Below are positions 7,211 through 18,322 of a DNA stretch of 55,959 bases, one piece after another. Below the pieces are notes generated by a model, which made no database searches, was not told the DNA's origin, and saw nothing but the letters and a program-made list of their open reading frames with translations. Position numbers and translations under genes: made by a program. The stretch lies in assembly GCA_018398765.1 (NCBI GenBank), contig JAHBMJ010005964.1, positions 1-55,959 on the forward strand. The letters are read 5' to 3'. Origin of the DNA: Chromera velia (taxonomy: Eukaryota > Sar > Chromeraceae). How positions within the stretch are numbered: position 1 is the stretch's first letter; each line of letters starts with the position of its first letter.

Positions 7211-8084
7211 TCAGAGGTTGAGGTGCGGGCGCGCGCCGCCGGTGGGGGTGCGCATATGCTCCAGGATCACGCGGATCTGGGCGGCGTCGGCGGGGCGCGG
7301 GTTCATCTTGATCTGGCCGGATTTCGCCGCGCCGTCCGCGATGCGGTCGAGCGCGTCCGCGCCCTCCGCCTCCCGGTCGAGGCTGAGGTCGAGGGCGATT
7401 GCATGCCGCAGGCGCGACAGGCCGTGGCCCGCCGTTTCGCCGCCGAAGATCTCCGCCAGAAGCGGGCCCTTGGGGCCCAGCGCCGGCTCGTTGAAGGTCA
7501 TGGTCCAGGGCAGCCCCAGCGCGTTGGCGAGCCCGTGCGGCGTGTGGTGCAGCGCGCCGAGCGCGCCGGCGATGGCGTGCGCCAGGCCCAGATTGGCGCT
7601 GTTGAAGGCGATCCCGGCCTGCATCGCGCCGACCAGGCAGGCGCCGCGCGCCTCCAGGTTCTCCGGCTCCGTCACCGCCGTCTCCAGATGGCGGGCGAGC
7701 AGGCGCATGGCGCTTTCCGCGAACGGGTCGGTCATGGCGCTGGCGAAGTTGGAGGTGAAGGCCTCCACCGCATGGGTCACCGCGTCATAGCCGGCCGACG
7801 CGGTCACCATCGCGGGCGCGGAGACGGAAAGCTCTGGGTCCAGGATGGCGAGCCGCGCGCCCATGTTCGGATTGCGCAGCACCATCTTGTAGTCGGTGCC
7901 GGCCTTGGCGACGATCGCGGATTCCGAAACCTCGCTGCCCGTGCCCGCGGTCGTCGGAACGCAGGCGAAGAGCGAGGGGTGCGGGCGCATCGGCCGGCCC
8001 ATCGGGCCCACGATGTCCTCGATCGGGCCCGGGTTGCTGACCAGCATGCGCGCGGCCTTGGCGGTGTCGAGGGCGGAGCCGCCG
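7211..8084 (-). CDS. iron-containing (group III) alcohol dehydrogenase, N-terminus lost at the scaffold join
   Basis: About 290 C-terminal residues are present. From the break the frame reads GGS-ALDTAKAARMLV (nucleotide-binding GGGS motif), then PTTAGTGSEV, LDPELSVSAPAM, GYDAVTHAVEAFTS and GLAHAIAGALGALHHTPHG. The Asp and the His residues in the last three motifs are the family's metal ligands. The first roughly 95-100 residues are missing because bacterial sequence stops at the n at 8085; upstream sequence in this frame is a CT microsatellite. It is co-directional with RidA. The substrate (lactaldehyde, maleylacetate, other) is not determinable. Confidence 0.9.
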
Positions 8085-8085
8085 N
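8085..8085. other. assembly join between bacterial and eukaryotic DNA
   Basis: A single n marks the place where high-GC coding sequence, in the middle of a bacterial dehydrogenase codon series, changes to a CT/GT microsatellite followed by an intron-bearing eukaryotic gene. The genes on both sides are truncated exactly here. Confidence 0.9.
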
Positions 8086-8131
<46 letters not shown>

Positions 8132-8255
8132 GTGTGTGTGTGTGTGTGCGTGTGTGCTTGCGTGGGAGTGTGCGTGCGTGCGCGTCACACATACACATTG
8201 GTGACGCGCGCACACATACACACACAGGGTGAGAGAGAGAGAGAGAGAGAGAGAG
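8086..8255. repeat. compound microsatellite (CT)n-(GT)n ... (GA)n
   Basis: Pure CT dinucleotides run from 8086 to about 8128. GT-rich sequence follows to about 8190, and a GA run lies at about 8230-8255. The CT run abuts the ambiguous base, so a repeat-induced assembly error is likely. Confidence 0.9.
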
Positions 8256-8304
8256 CCTGCGAAAGACAACACAAGCTAAAGGACACACATTCAGTCAGAC
8301 TCAC

Positions 8305-11275
8305 TTCAACGTTCTCGATCTCTGCAGCCCCAGTGTACTGGAAGAAGAGGATCTGAGAACTGCCTGTGTCGGGACTTCCGTTCTCGAGAAAGGTCGAGTT
8401 CTTGACGATCGTCTTCTTCAGCTGCTGTTGGATGACATTGAAACCAATCTGCAGACAATCGAACACGCGGATACATGTATCTTCATGGCTGTGCTTTACA
8501 ATCACGCAAGTACAAGTATAATTTCAGACCACATATGTGTCTCAAAGACAGGTGAGCTCGCGACAGTCTGATGCAATTTTGGGCTGACATTGACACATGA
8601 ACACCGGACTCCTGTTTGCTCTAAGGTATCGAGAGACATCTTGTTCAAATATACTTGCTGCCTTTGCAAAGAAGATCAGGTATCGTGTCTCAGCCTCCCA
8701 TCTCTGCCCGCACATCCCCATCCATTTCCCCAATCCGACATTTAAATGAAGACATCAACGATCCTCACCGACATGCATACATACTTGCAAACCGTGAGAC
8801 CCGTTGAACTCCACCCAAAGGTTGTCGAGGACCAGAACCTCCCCAGGCAGCCCGTCCTGCACCCGCACCCCCGCCGTGTTGTACTCGGAGATCCTGATGC
8901 TCTCAATGATCCACACGTCGCCGCCAGCGATGTCGAACGCAACGCCGTCATTGAAGTCGCCGTCCAGGATCGTATCCAGGGAGGCTGCAGAGAACCCAGG
9001 CAGGCAGGCAGGTGAATATGGACGCATGTATCCACGAATCTGTTCTGAGAGACTCTGACTGATATTTTGGTTTCGAAGTTTTCTTTGTTGCTTACGCATA
9101 GTCTGTCAAGAGACTTAATTCCCCATCCGGAGGCTGGAGAGAGGCTCATCAATTGGATGCGTGCGTCAATTGGTCTGTCAAGAGACTTAATTCCCCATCC
9201 AGAGGCTGGAGAGAGGCTCATCAATTGGATGCGTGCGTCAATTGGTCTGTCAAGAGACTTAATTCCCCATCCAGAGGCTCAAGGGAGGGAAGATGACAAA
9301 GGATTCATCAATAAGGGCGAAATGCTGTGGAAAGAGAAACTGGAAGACAGTGAAAACAGGAGATGGACAGGAAGAAGAAGTGAGACTGGTGGAAGGTGCG
9401 GAAGGCAGATTTGAGATGCGTCGACGGTGTCTGACAGACAACCCAAGTAGAGTAGAGAGAAAACTGAACACGTTCAACCGGAGTGAAAAAAGTAGAACTA
9501 GAGAAACGCCGAAGGAGTATAGTACACACTCACGATCAGATCCACTGCCTGCGCCCACGATCTTGAGACTCTTCGGAATCGTCAGGGCGATTTCAGTATA
9601 CAAGCCTGCATGAATGTAGAATAGATGGACGTGTAAGTGTAGTACGTATTTGCACATGTATGCGTCCTTTCAGTGGCAGGATCTACAATCAAGAAGGGAG
9701 ACAAGGGTCAAGAGAGAGTGATGAAGTGAATAGAGTGACATGAGGCCAAATTAATTGAGTCCAAATAGATGGAGGTGTAAGTGAATGCGTGCTTTCAGTG
9801 GCAGGATCTACTGAAGCACAGATCCGGACAAAAGGATGCGACGTGGCACCTAATTATGCAAAGAATCAAAGAGGATCCTTCGGAGCTCGAAAATGTCCCG
9901 ATCGACGCGCTCATTTGTGCACGTGTACAGTGCCAACGTGTGCAATACTTGTGTAGAAACCGAACGTGTGCATACTTGCACAATTCCTCAAAAAGAAGGA
10001 AAGAGCCTCAATTCCCCACCTGCCTCGAAGATGATGGTGTCAAACTCTGCAGCCGTGTCGATCTTCATCTGGATATCTGCCTCGGTGTCTGAGGTGAACA
10101 CAAGGACCTCATTTCCGTTGACGAAGAGAGAATTGGGGTCAGTCACGTCTGTCTCGGGCAGACGGCACTCGAACCCAGTAGACAGGCTCACGCACTCCAG
10201 GGGAATGGGTTGGTCGCCGCAGGACAGCGCAGAGCAAAAGTCAACAGCTGCAAAAAGACAAACAGACAGCATGCGGGCCATGTTAAAAAGACGTAATGTT
10301 GCATACACAAACAAGTTTTGAAGTCAGCCTCGTTGAGGGCAGATTCAAAGAAACCCAAACCAAAGCTTTCCGATTTGCCTTGAGCCTTGGTGCGTGTGGC
10401 TTCTTGTGGTCTGTTTTTTAGTACATGAACTGATGTTGTATCACAGTCTACAGAATGTCTCATTGCAAGAGTACCTATTCTTCCACTCACCAGTCTGGCA
10501 GTTGGTTCCAGTGAACCCCTTGGGGCAGTTGCAGAAGAAGTTCGGTTTCTTTCCGACGCACTCGCCTCCGTTTTGGCAGAAGTCTTTCGGACAGGCCAAG
10601 TCGGGTTTCGTTCTCTTGACTTCCTTCACAGTCCCCAACTTGTCCTCCTTCTTCGTAAACAGACCGCTGCTGCCAGTGTCTGAGAAGAGACTGCCCTCCT
10701 CTCTGTCACCTGCAGCATACATGAAATGAACCAGCCAGGATGACAACAGTCATGTCGCGGGGCATCAATTTCAATTCAAACGATCCCCCCCAGCAATCGT
10801 CCCCAGAGATAGACCCCAGTCCACCGCACTCAGGCCAGTCGACGCTGGGCAAGTCTGACGATTTTATTGTGACAGCTGTTGTCTGGTATACTGTTGTATC
10901 TTGCACCTTGTTACTCCCACTGTTGCTTGGTTACAGGTCGCTTTCCCATGCAGTGCATCCAGACAGGTGATACACTGAAAGGCGCCACAGGGCTGACCGA
11001 AGATGTTCTTGAAGTCAAAGTATCTCTTGCCGCCGCGATCCCCTCCAAACTTCAACCCGGAGCTGTTCTCGTTCCGGAGCTGCATGCATGTACGAGGCAT
11101 TTATTATGCGCACTGAGAGCTTGCAGCAAGGAACCCAGGATTCCTTTTAACCAAAGCCTCTTCTTCCTCTCCCTTCTAATCCTCTTCTCACCTTGCTGAG
11201 GTCGAAATCGAAGTCGAGGTCGAAGGGGGCGGCGGTCGCACCCACGGCGAAAAGAGCCGCTGTAGCAAGCTTCAT
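8305..11275 (-). CDS. secreted EGF-domain / right-handed beta-helix protein, 3' end lost at the join
   Basis: I model seven minus-strand exons: 11275-11192, 11079-10935, 10709-10491, 10247-10020, 9605-9534, 8984-8785 and 8448-8305. All phases agree and give 364 residues before the break. A signal peptide ([16 protein letters not shown]) is followed by a Cys-containing segment ([14 protein letters not shown]). An EGF-like domain at about 116-147 ([14 protein letters not shown] ... [12 protein letters not shown]) comes next, then a repetitive strand-rich region typical of pectin-lyase-fold proteins ([63 protein letters not shown]). It is probably a cell-surface or secreted protein. Further exons should lie beyond the false join. 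The splice between 10935 and 10709 is the least certain, since one more small exon could lie there. Confidence 0.78.
9101..9283. repeat. 72-bp tandem repeat, about 2.5 copies, in an intron
   Basis: Units starting GTCTGTCAAGAGACTTAATT begin at 9101, 9173 and 9245. The first two are full length and nearly identical; the third diverges after GAGGCT. They lie in the intron between exons 5 and 6 of the beta-helix gene. Confidence 0.9.
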
Positions 11276-11906
11276 TCTCTCAAACGAATTATTAATCGGA
11301 AGCGCACCCAGAGTCAACAAAAGAATTAAAGGCACAGAGGGAATCCACTTTCTCTTTTCACTGTGCTTCAATTTGGAGTTCATGCAAGAGGTAAGCGTGA
11401 ATTTCAGCTTCACTTCTGGCTGGCGCCAGTCGTTAATTGTGTCGAGCCTCAGTGCACGAAATGTACGTGTTAACTTGAAATGTGTGAACACGCAAATTTC
11501 ACCATAACCGATTATTCGAATGAAAATAGGCGCGTGGCTAAAACATTTTAGGCACCTGATTCGTATGCGACTCTTGGAGGCTGGACTGGGGCCTCCAGTT
11601 GCATGTTGCTGGATTGCCCTCCGAGGCATCTCCGAGGCAGTTTCTTTCCTCTCGAACTGCATGCATGCATGTTCGTGATACACGCCGAAACTAGGGTGAG
11701 CGCCTCAAGGGCTCTCGAGACTTAATTTTCTCCAGTTTGAACGGAGACGGACATAATGAGGAACAGGGTGGGTGCTGCGGTGCGGAGTTGGTGCTGAAAT
11801 GTCTGCAGTCGACACCCCAGACCATCTTCACCCTACCTAACTCCATCTCAAAGAAAGAGCTTTCTTGTAGCTACAGGACAGGACAACCGCAAAGAGGCGA
11901 TTCAAG
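11276..11906. promoter_or_regulatory. head-to-head intergenic region
   Basis: These 631 bp separate the starts of two divergently transcribed gene models (11275 minus, 11907 plus). No convincing coding exon or TATA box was found. Any upstream exon of the Cys-rich gene would fall here. Confidence 0.4.
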
Positions 11907-12631
11907 ATGGGCAATCGCGGTGGCAGAGCCAATTCGGGCGTCCGTTACGTGACGGTGCCCCAGAACCAGACGAACGGTGTCTTCGTTGTTGACGGCCAAG
12001 TGCCCAGATATGACTGCGGTTGCATGACTGCAAGGGGAAGACATGAGCTGCTTGCTTGGTGCCCCCACAGCACGGTCGCTCAGTGCAGCGCGTTCTGTAA
12101 CCAGAACTATGGACAAGGAGGCGGGAACAGACCGTGCCCCCGAGTCACCTGGAACCGCCAGACCCCCATCCTGTCCCTGGGTGTGGACGAAAACCCCAAC
12201 ACCTTTGTGCCTGCCCTCAATGGACGTCAGTACAGCGCCTTCAACACCTCCTTGCAGAGGATGATGCCTTTGCATCTCTGATGTCCCACCTGTGTCCCAT
12301 TCCGTCTCCGTCTCTCCGTCTCCTTCCTGTCTTCTTCCTGGTGTGAGATGTTTGCGGCATGCCAGACTGCTCATAGGCATAAATGGTGACAACCCTCTCC
12401 CATCTGTAGTCGTGGCTCTCTTGTGTGTTTCCTGTCCCGTCGCCCTGTGACGAAGAACGTCCCCGTTTCCCTCTCCGTCTCCCTCGCACCTTTCATTGAC
12501 TTTCCTACCCTCGATCCTCTTTTTCGTTCCCTCTATGCCCTCATCGGCGTCCTACACAACTGAAATATTTTCCCTTTCAAATCTCTGTCCTGCAACCCCC
12601 ACTGGTGCCATGGACACAAAACACGTATTGG

Positions 12632-12665
<34 letters not shown>

Positions 12666-13058
12666 CACAGACTGACCTTTCTGTCTGCAGCCCTCGCTCC
12701 ATGTGTTGACGTGGCCTCCTGGAGGGACACAGAGGGCAGAGACTGCGCGGCCTACACTGCGAACGTGACTCTCTGCACGGAGGCCTCTGAGTCGGACTGG
12801 GCGTCTCTGGAGGAGTCCTGCTGTGCGTGCAGGGGGACGAGTGAGGGGGAGGGGATGGAGGAACAAGAGCTTCTGAGGGACCCTCCTTCTTCCTTTTCTC
12901 CCGCTGTCACTGAGGACACACAGCAGACTTCCTCTCCCTCTCCCCCCCCCTCTCCCTCTACCACGGAGACGGAGGACGACAGCGAGAGCGCACCTCTCGA
13001 AACAGAGGAGCTGGAAGAAGCAGAGGAGGAGGAGGAGGGACCTCCCTTCTTGTTGTGA
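11907..13058 (+). CDS. Cys-rich protein with acidic Ser/Thr/Pro tail, two exons
   Basis: The exons 11907-12225 and 12691-13058 are joined C|GTCAGT ... CTGCAG|CC in matching phase, giving 228 aa. The N-terminal half has paired cysteines (YDCGCMTARG, CPHSTVAQCSAFCNQNYG). Exon 2 carries a compact module, C-V-D-V-A-x-W-x-D-x-x-G-x-D-C-x-x-Y ... C ... ESCCAC, a pattern frequent in extracellular Cys-rich proteins of alveolates and oomycetes. The last 70 residues are low-complexity acidic sequence (SPSPPPSPSTTETEDDSES, then Glu-rich). No signal peptide follows the 11907 ATG, and an AG just before it could be an acceptor, so a leader exon upstream is possible. An AC repeat (12634-12668) lies in the intron. 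Function unknown. Confidence 0.6.
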
Positions 13059-13900
13059 GCAGGAAGGAGGGAAATCGATCTGCAAAGAGAGACGATGAAA
13101 GAAGGAACAGGCAGCGAGAGGATATCAGAAGGGACAGGGAGTTTGGCGAGGATGGCAGAGTTTTTTAATTCGATTGTGAAGGAACAGGGAGACCATTTAG
13201 TGGGTGGGGTAAAGGAAAAGAAGATTTGCACGATGGAGGAGAAGATAAGAGAGGCAGACGGGAATAGAATATGGGTTGATTCATCCAATTCTTTGTGGAG
13301 GCAAGAATGGGATTGGCATAGTGTGCGTTCTTTTCTTCGTTTATGCGTTTCCTGTCTGATACTGATATCCACTGCTTGGCTGACTGGCTGTTTGACTGCC
13401 TTATGAATGCATAGTCAGTCAGTGTCAGTACAGCTGCTGTTTCCCTCTGAAAGAAGAAGACTCTTTCTTTCGTGGACTGTTAGTGAGTCTCTTTGGTTTT
13501 ATGACTGTGCATCTGACTTCCTTGTATTTTCATGCAGTATAGTATGATCTTCATCCACCTCAAATTCCTGGAAACCGCGCATTTGTTCATGATTCGGAAC
13601 GAACGAATGAATGTGGGGCGACCAACGGAAAGCGCCCGGAGATCCGAGAGAGACTCTGTATTGCTTTTTCTTTTGCACTCTGACATGCTTCTGGTCGGTC
13701 GGTTTGTTCGGTCATTTGGGGGGCAGGTAGGAATGAATGGACGGATCGAGACGATCGATAGAGTGCGAGTGTGTCAGTGAGTGAGTGAGTGAGTGAGTGA
13801 GTGAGCGAGTGAGTGACTCAATGCCTTCTCTTCCCCACCCTAGTTCCACCCCTGAATCGCAAGATCTCGAAAAAGGAAGAATACGAATGTTTTTCCATTT
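13059..13900. other. 3' flank of the Cys-rich gene with a TGAG microsatellite
   Basis: No exon with both splice signals is seen. A (GTGA)n run occupies about 13774-13817. Open frames here are short and without recognisable features. Confidence 0.4.
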
Positions 13901-16142
13901 TTCTTCAAAATTCTAACCAGAATCAATTGGTTGAAAGAACATGAGCAGAAGCGCCCCTAGACACACCCAGGGACAGGTAAATGTCACTAAAAGCTACAGC
14001 TAGCTTGAAGTAATATTTGATTAATGTAAGTCATAAACCAAAACCTTTTAAGGAAAAGAACTTTAAGCAATCAAGGCCCAAACGACGTGGATAGCTATTA
14101 TGATAGTATTATCCCAAATTTTATCTAAAAGTATTAGAAAAAATGTTATGTGTGTTCAATCCTAGCAATACCTAGCGACCTCCCTGAATCTAACTGTCAC
14201 TTAAAAGTTGAAGCCGCACTTTTTAATAAGTTTGAAAGTCCGCGCTGCAGGCACAGATCTATGAAGGTGTTTCGAAAGCTAAATTAAGCCGTATATCTAG
14301 GTGGTGTCTTGACCGTTTATGCCGCACGCGTGGATGGTCTCTAGATTCGAAACTAACGGGATAAACCGGAACCTATGGACAGACTAGGCTAGATCTACGC
14401 CTCATATATGGGGACGCAACATACATAACAAAACCTTCAATCATCTTGCAAAAGGGCGTCGTAGATATCGATCATCTTGACTACATTTTTTTGAGTACAT
14501 ATCATTGCATAACGTACAAAACGCTACAAAACCCTCAATCATCATTTTTTTGAGTGATACTTAGGTTCAAAAAGGTTTAAGGTTTATCATAATTTACCAT
14601 TTGGGGTAATTTGGGTCTGTCTTTTTGATTAGGTTGTATGAATAGGCTAGGTGAACAGGTTTATCATAATTTACCATTGGGGACTGTCTTTTTGATTAGG
14701 CTTTCTGAGCAGCTGGGTGAGCAGGTTAACTCATCCGGGTTTATCATAATTTAATTGTCATATTTGGGACTATCTTTTTAATCAGGTCATGTGATCAGGT
14801 TTATCATAATTTATTATTGGGGACTGTCTTTTTGATTAGGTTTTCTGAGCAGTTGGGTGAGCCGGTTAACTTATTCGGGTTTATCATAATTTAATTACCA
14901 TATTTCGGACTGTCTTTTTGATCAGGTCGTGTGATCCGGTTTATCATAATTTGCCATTTGGAACTGTCTTTTTGATCAGGTTTTGTGAGCAGCTGGGTGA
15001 GCAGGTTAACTTATTGAGTTTATCATAATTTAATTGCCATATTTGGGACTGTCTTTTTGATCAGGTCGTGTGATCAGGTTTATCATAATTTGCCATTTGG
15101 AACTGTCTTTTTGATATTTTTTAATCAAGTTTTATGAACAGCTAGGTGAGCAGGTTAACTTATCCCAGGTTTATCATAATTTACTATATTTAGGACTGCC
15201 TTTTTGATCAGGTCGTGTGATTAGGTTTATTATAATTTGTCATTTGGAACTGTCCTTTTGATCAGTTTTTGTGAGCAGCTGGGTGAGCAGGTTAACTTAT
15301 TCGGGTTTATTACAATTTAATTACCATATTTGGGACAGTCTTTTTGATCGTGTCGTGTGAACAGGTTTATCATAAATTGCTATTTAGTAATGTCTTTTTC
15401 AGTTTTTCTGATGAGGTTTTATGAAGAGGTTTGTCATAATTTGCCATTCAGGACTGTCTTTTTTAGTCTTTTTAATCAGGTCGTAACCGTAGTGTAATTA
15501 TGTGAACAGGTTTTAATTACTTTTAATGAGATTTGACCTCCATAAATCTAATTATCACTTAAAAGTTGAAGCCGCACTTTTGGATAAGCTTGAAAGTCCG
15601 CGCCGCAGGCGCGGATCTGCTAAATTAAGCCGCATATCTGGGCGGTGTCTTGACCATTTGTGCCGCACGCGCTAGTACATACCGCATGCATGGACGGTCT
15701 CTTGAAAAAGGGTGCCGTAGATATTAAATCATTATTATTGATCATCTTAACTACATTTTTTCGAGTCTTACTTAGGGAAGGGGAAGTTATCCCAGTTTTG
15801 ATCCTAGCGTGAGTCCCGTAAAAGTGATCGAGGGTTTTGTTATGCATGCCGCGTCCCTACATATGAGGGGCGGATCTAGCCTAGCTTGTTCGAAGGTTCC
15901 GTTTTTTCTCGTGAAAGCCATTTTAGTTTGGGGCATGCAGAAGGCCGGCCAATCCTCCGTACTATGAATTTGCTAACCCAGATGAACCCTATCAAATCCT
16001 ATTTTATATCTTAAGCCAGTCGTAACATATTATTACACATATAAATGGAATTTAAAATTTAAAATATGAAAGTCGGAAACAAATGATTGATTGTTACATT
16101 TCAATCATTTACTAAAAAAAATTAAAAGAATGAAAAAAATTT
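13901..16142. repeat. AT-rich island: tandem minisatellite nested between direct and inverted repeats
   Basis: About 14570-15500 is a degenerate tandem array whose core is TTTATCATAATTT and GACTGTCTTTTTGAT, with longer units of roughly 110-125 bp that also contain GGTGAGCAGGTTAACTTAT. It is flanked by two copies of a roughly 170-bp direct repeat (14178-14345 and 15533-15705; shared AAAAGTTGAAGCCGCAC, AAATTAAGCCG and GGTGTCTTGACC). Outside and overlapping these, 14370-14445 matches the reverse complement of about 15825-15905 (TAGGCTAGATC ... GGGACGC ... CATAACAAAACC). No coding capacity is visible. It resembles a non-autonomous mobile or satellite-derived element. Confidence 0.75.
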
Positions 16143-16360
16143 TAAAATAACTAGTGATATGATATGTCGGAACATTTCAGGGGTGACTTAACGTATTGTT
16201 TCACGTGTTGATGCTCGGAATTGCTCGAACATGCTCGGACCTTCACAAGTCGCAACATGTCTCTTTCGCTCATATACTCGATGAAACCTTTACTCGCAGC
16301 GGCGAGAGCCAACATCAGGAGAAACGATGAGAAACGCATTACGCAACACAGTAGGCGCAC
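16143..16360 (-). pseudogene. orphan first exon encoding a signal peptide
   Basis: On the minus strand an ATG (at about 16339, or in frame upstream at 16360) opens MRFSSFLLMLALAAASKGFI, a good signal peptide. It is followed by YMSERDMLRLVK and a possible donor (AAG|GTCCGA). The sequence expected to hold the next exon is the repeat island, and no partner exon is found before the next gene. It may be a remnant of a secreted-protein gene, or chance. Confidence 0.3.
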
Positions 16361-16375
16361 ACTCCGACTCGATAA

Positions 16376-17040
16376 ATGAATTTTAAAAACACTTTAAATT
16401 ATCCAGGTTTATTGACAGAAGACTACTGTAAGGCACTACTGTGTGCCCCGTACTACAAAGTGAGAGCTAAGCAGAATCTCCAACGATTCCAGCTCAACTT
16501 TTCGCCTAGCTCGCCGACGTCATCCACGTCCTGCTCTTGGGACGTCAACGACTCGTAACATTCGTCCCTTGCGTACCCCCCTCACTCGTGGAGGTCGAAA
16601 GAACCGACGCACGCGGGACCCCACACTTTTTACTTTCCGTCTCCATGCCGACGTCGAGATCCGAATCCCCGCTCTACTCCCTCTTCTTTCTGTTCTCGCT
16701 CCCCTAGCTCTGTCAAACTGTCCTCGTATTCTCTCCATAAATTCAAATTCAAGAAGAGCCGAACTCAGAGACCCGCTCTCAGGCGCCAGCCGCCCCCTGT
16801 CCAAGGAAAAGGGGGAGCCCCCACCTGTCACTACACCCAAGCTCTCGGAAAAGAACGATTTCACGGGTCTCGGCGGTGGCGTGTACGTCAATCCCCTTTC
16901 TTTTCTGCACGCAGAGGGCGCACAGGAGGAAGGAAGCAAGACGTGTTGCGCGAAAGAAAGAAAGAAAGAAAGGAGAAAGGGGAAAGAAAAGACAGACGAG
17001 CAAAAGTGCGATATCTTCTTTCAGACAGCGCTACAGATAT
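16376..17040. other. 3' flank of rhomboid gene 1; possible unassigned minus-strand exon
   Basis: The minus strand has a strong pyrimidine tract and TGCAG acceptor at about 16906. It is followed by a long open stretch (RKERGLTYTPPPRPVKSFF, then GVVTGGGSPFSLDRGRL). Its phase does not match a donor in the neighbouring rhomboid gene, so I leave it unassigned. The plus strand is also open here, as expected for GC-rich sequence. Confidence 0.35.
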
Positions 17041-18257
17041 TCATCCCCTCCCCCCCGTCCAACAACCAGGGAGCTCCCCAATTTGTGACGATCCATGTGT
17101 ATGTCCACCCACTCTCTCAGCACACGCGTACTTACATGTGCATTGGCGGAGCAGCCGCGTATCGCGGCGCAAACAAGCCAGCCATCTGCAGAAGAACCAC
17201 AACAGCACAAGGGGTGTACCAGGGCGGCCGCGTCGACACACACACAATGCACAAACTGAACGAAGCAGGTCAAGATGGAACTCCTGGAACGCATCTGAGT
17301 GAAGGTGCCCATCAAGGTTGACTGCAAATCAGTGCACGAAGAAAAAAAAATGCACACAAAAATACGTAAGGAAAGCAAATTAAGCGGAAGACAGCAAAAA
17401 AGACCAAGGAAAAAACAAAAAAAGAAGACGGCGAGGGAACGGATTGAACGAAAACCGCTAGGGAAGAAGGCAGAAAGATTCTCACGACATGACTTACTGC
17501 CATTCCAGAAAGAAGCCCCCCCAGATGTCCGTAGTTATCGATACCCGGAATCAACCTAACCACCAAAAAGAAAGGAAATGCATGGGGGGGCAGAAGGAAA
17601 CAGAAATAAGTCAGTGAGGGCAGAGGGGAGAAAAACAGTGCATTGCACGAAGGATCTCTCCCACACGCAAACAGTAAGCGCGCCAAACAAAAAAAATCAT
17701 GTATAATCGCTGATGACCTGTTGACGCGATCACCCGACAAGCCAGGTGCCAATGCAAACAGCGATGCCCTTAGTAGACTCTTCACTTCCTTCAAAGTAGA
17801 GATGCATACAGGGTGCAGCTTCTGTAAATTCCTTCTCGCCGTATCATTCTGTCAATGAATAGCGCCAGAAACAGCCGTCCAAAGAATTCATTTGAGTTGA
17901 CTGACCATCCATATACGAAATTAATTCCCGCAAACCAGGTCAACTGCGAGACGAAAACCCCGGCTGTGGATCCCTGGGGCGTTCCCGTTGCCTTCAACCG
18001 TAATAGCTGCATCACCACCGCACCTACCAAACCGAAAATCGCTCCAGATGCCCCCACGCTTTGCGTGTATGGCGACCGCGACCGTCTGCAGAGACAGAAA
18101 AGGAACGACTTAGCATTCGTTCGAAATGACCTTTTCAAAAATGAAGAAAATGTGGACACACACGAAGAAAGACTCACTCAGAGCAGGCACGTCTCCGCGT
18201 GCACAAGCGCACTTCTGGTCTCCCTCTCCCTCCCGCCCCATTTACATGTTACAGGCA

Positions 18258-18322
<65 letters not shown>

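Noticed and set aside
6899-8356. 485-codon plus-strand frame crossing the join
   Set aside because: It is antisense to the RidA and dehydrogenase genes and runs through the microsatellite into another organism's DNA.
9101-9283. Three regularly spaced repeats considered as a CRISPR array
   Set aside because: The 72-bp units are directly contiguous without unique spacers and lie in a eukaryotic intron.
17150-17160. GTAAGT within the last rhomboid exon as donor to an exon near 16906
   Set aside because: The phases do not match (it would create a stop or change frame), although the site is conserved in both paralogues, so it stays a possibility for other splicing.
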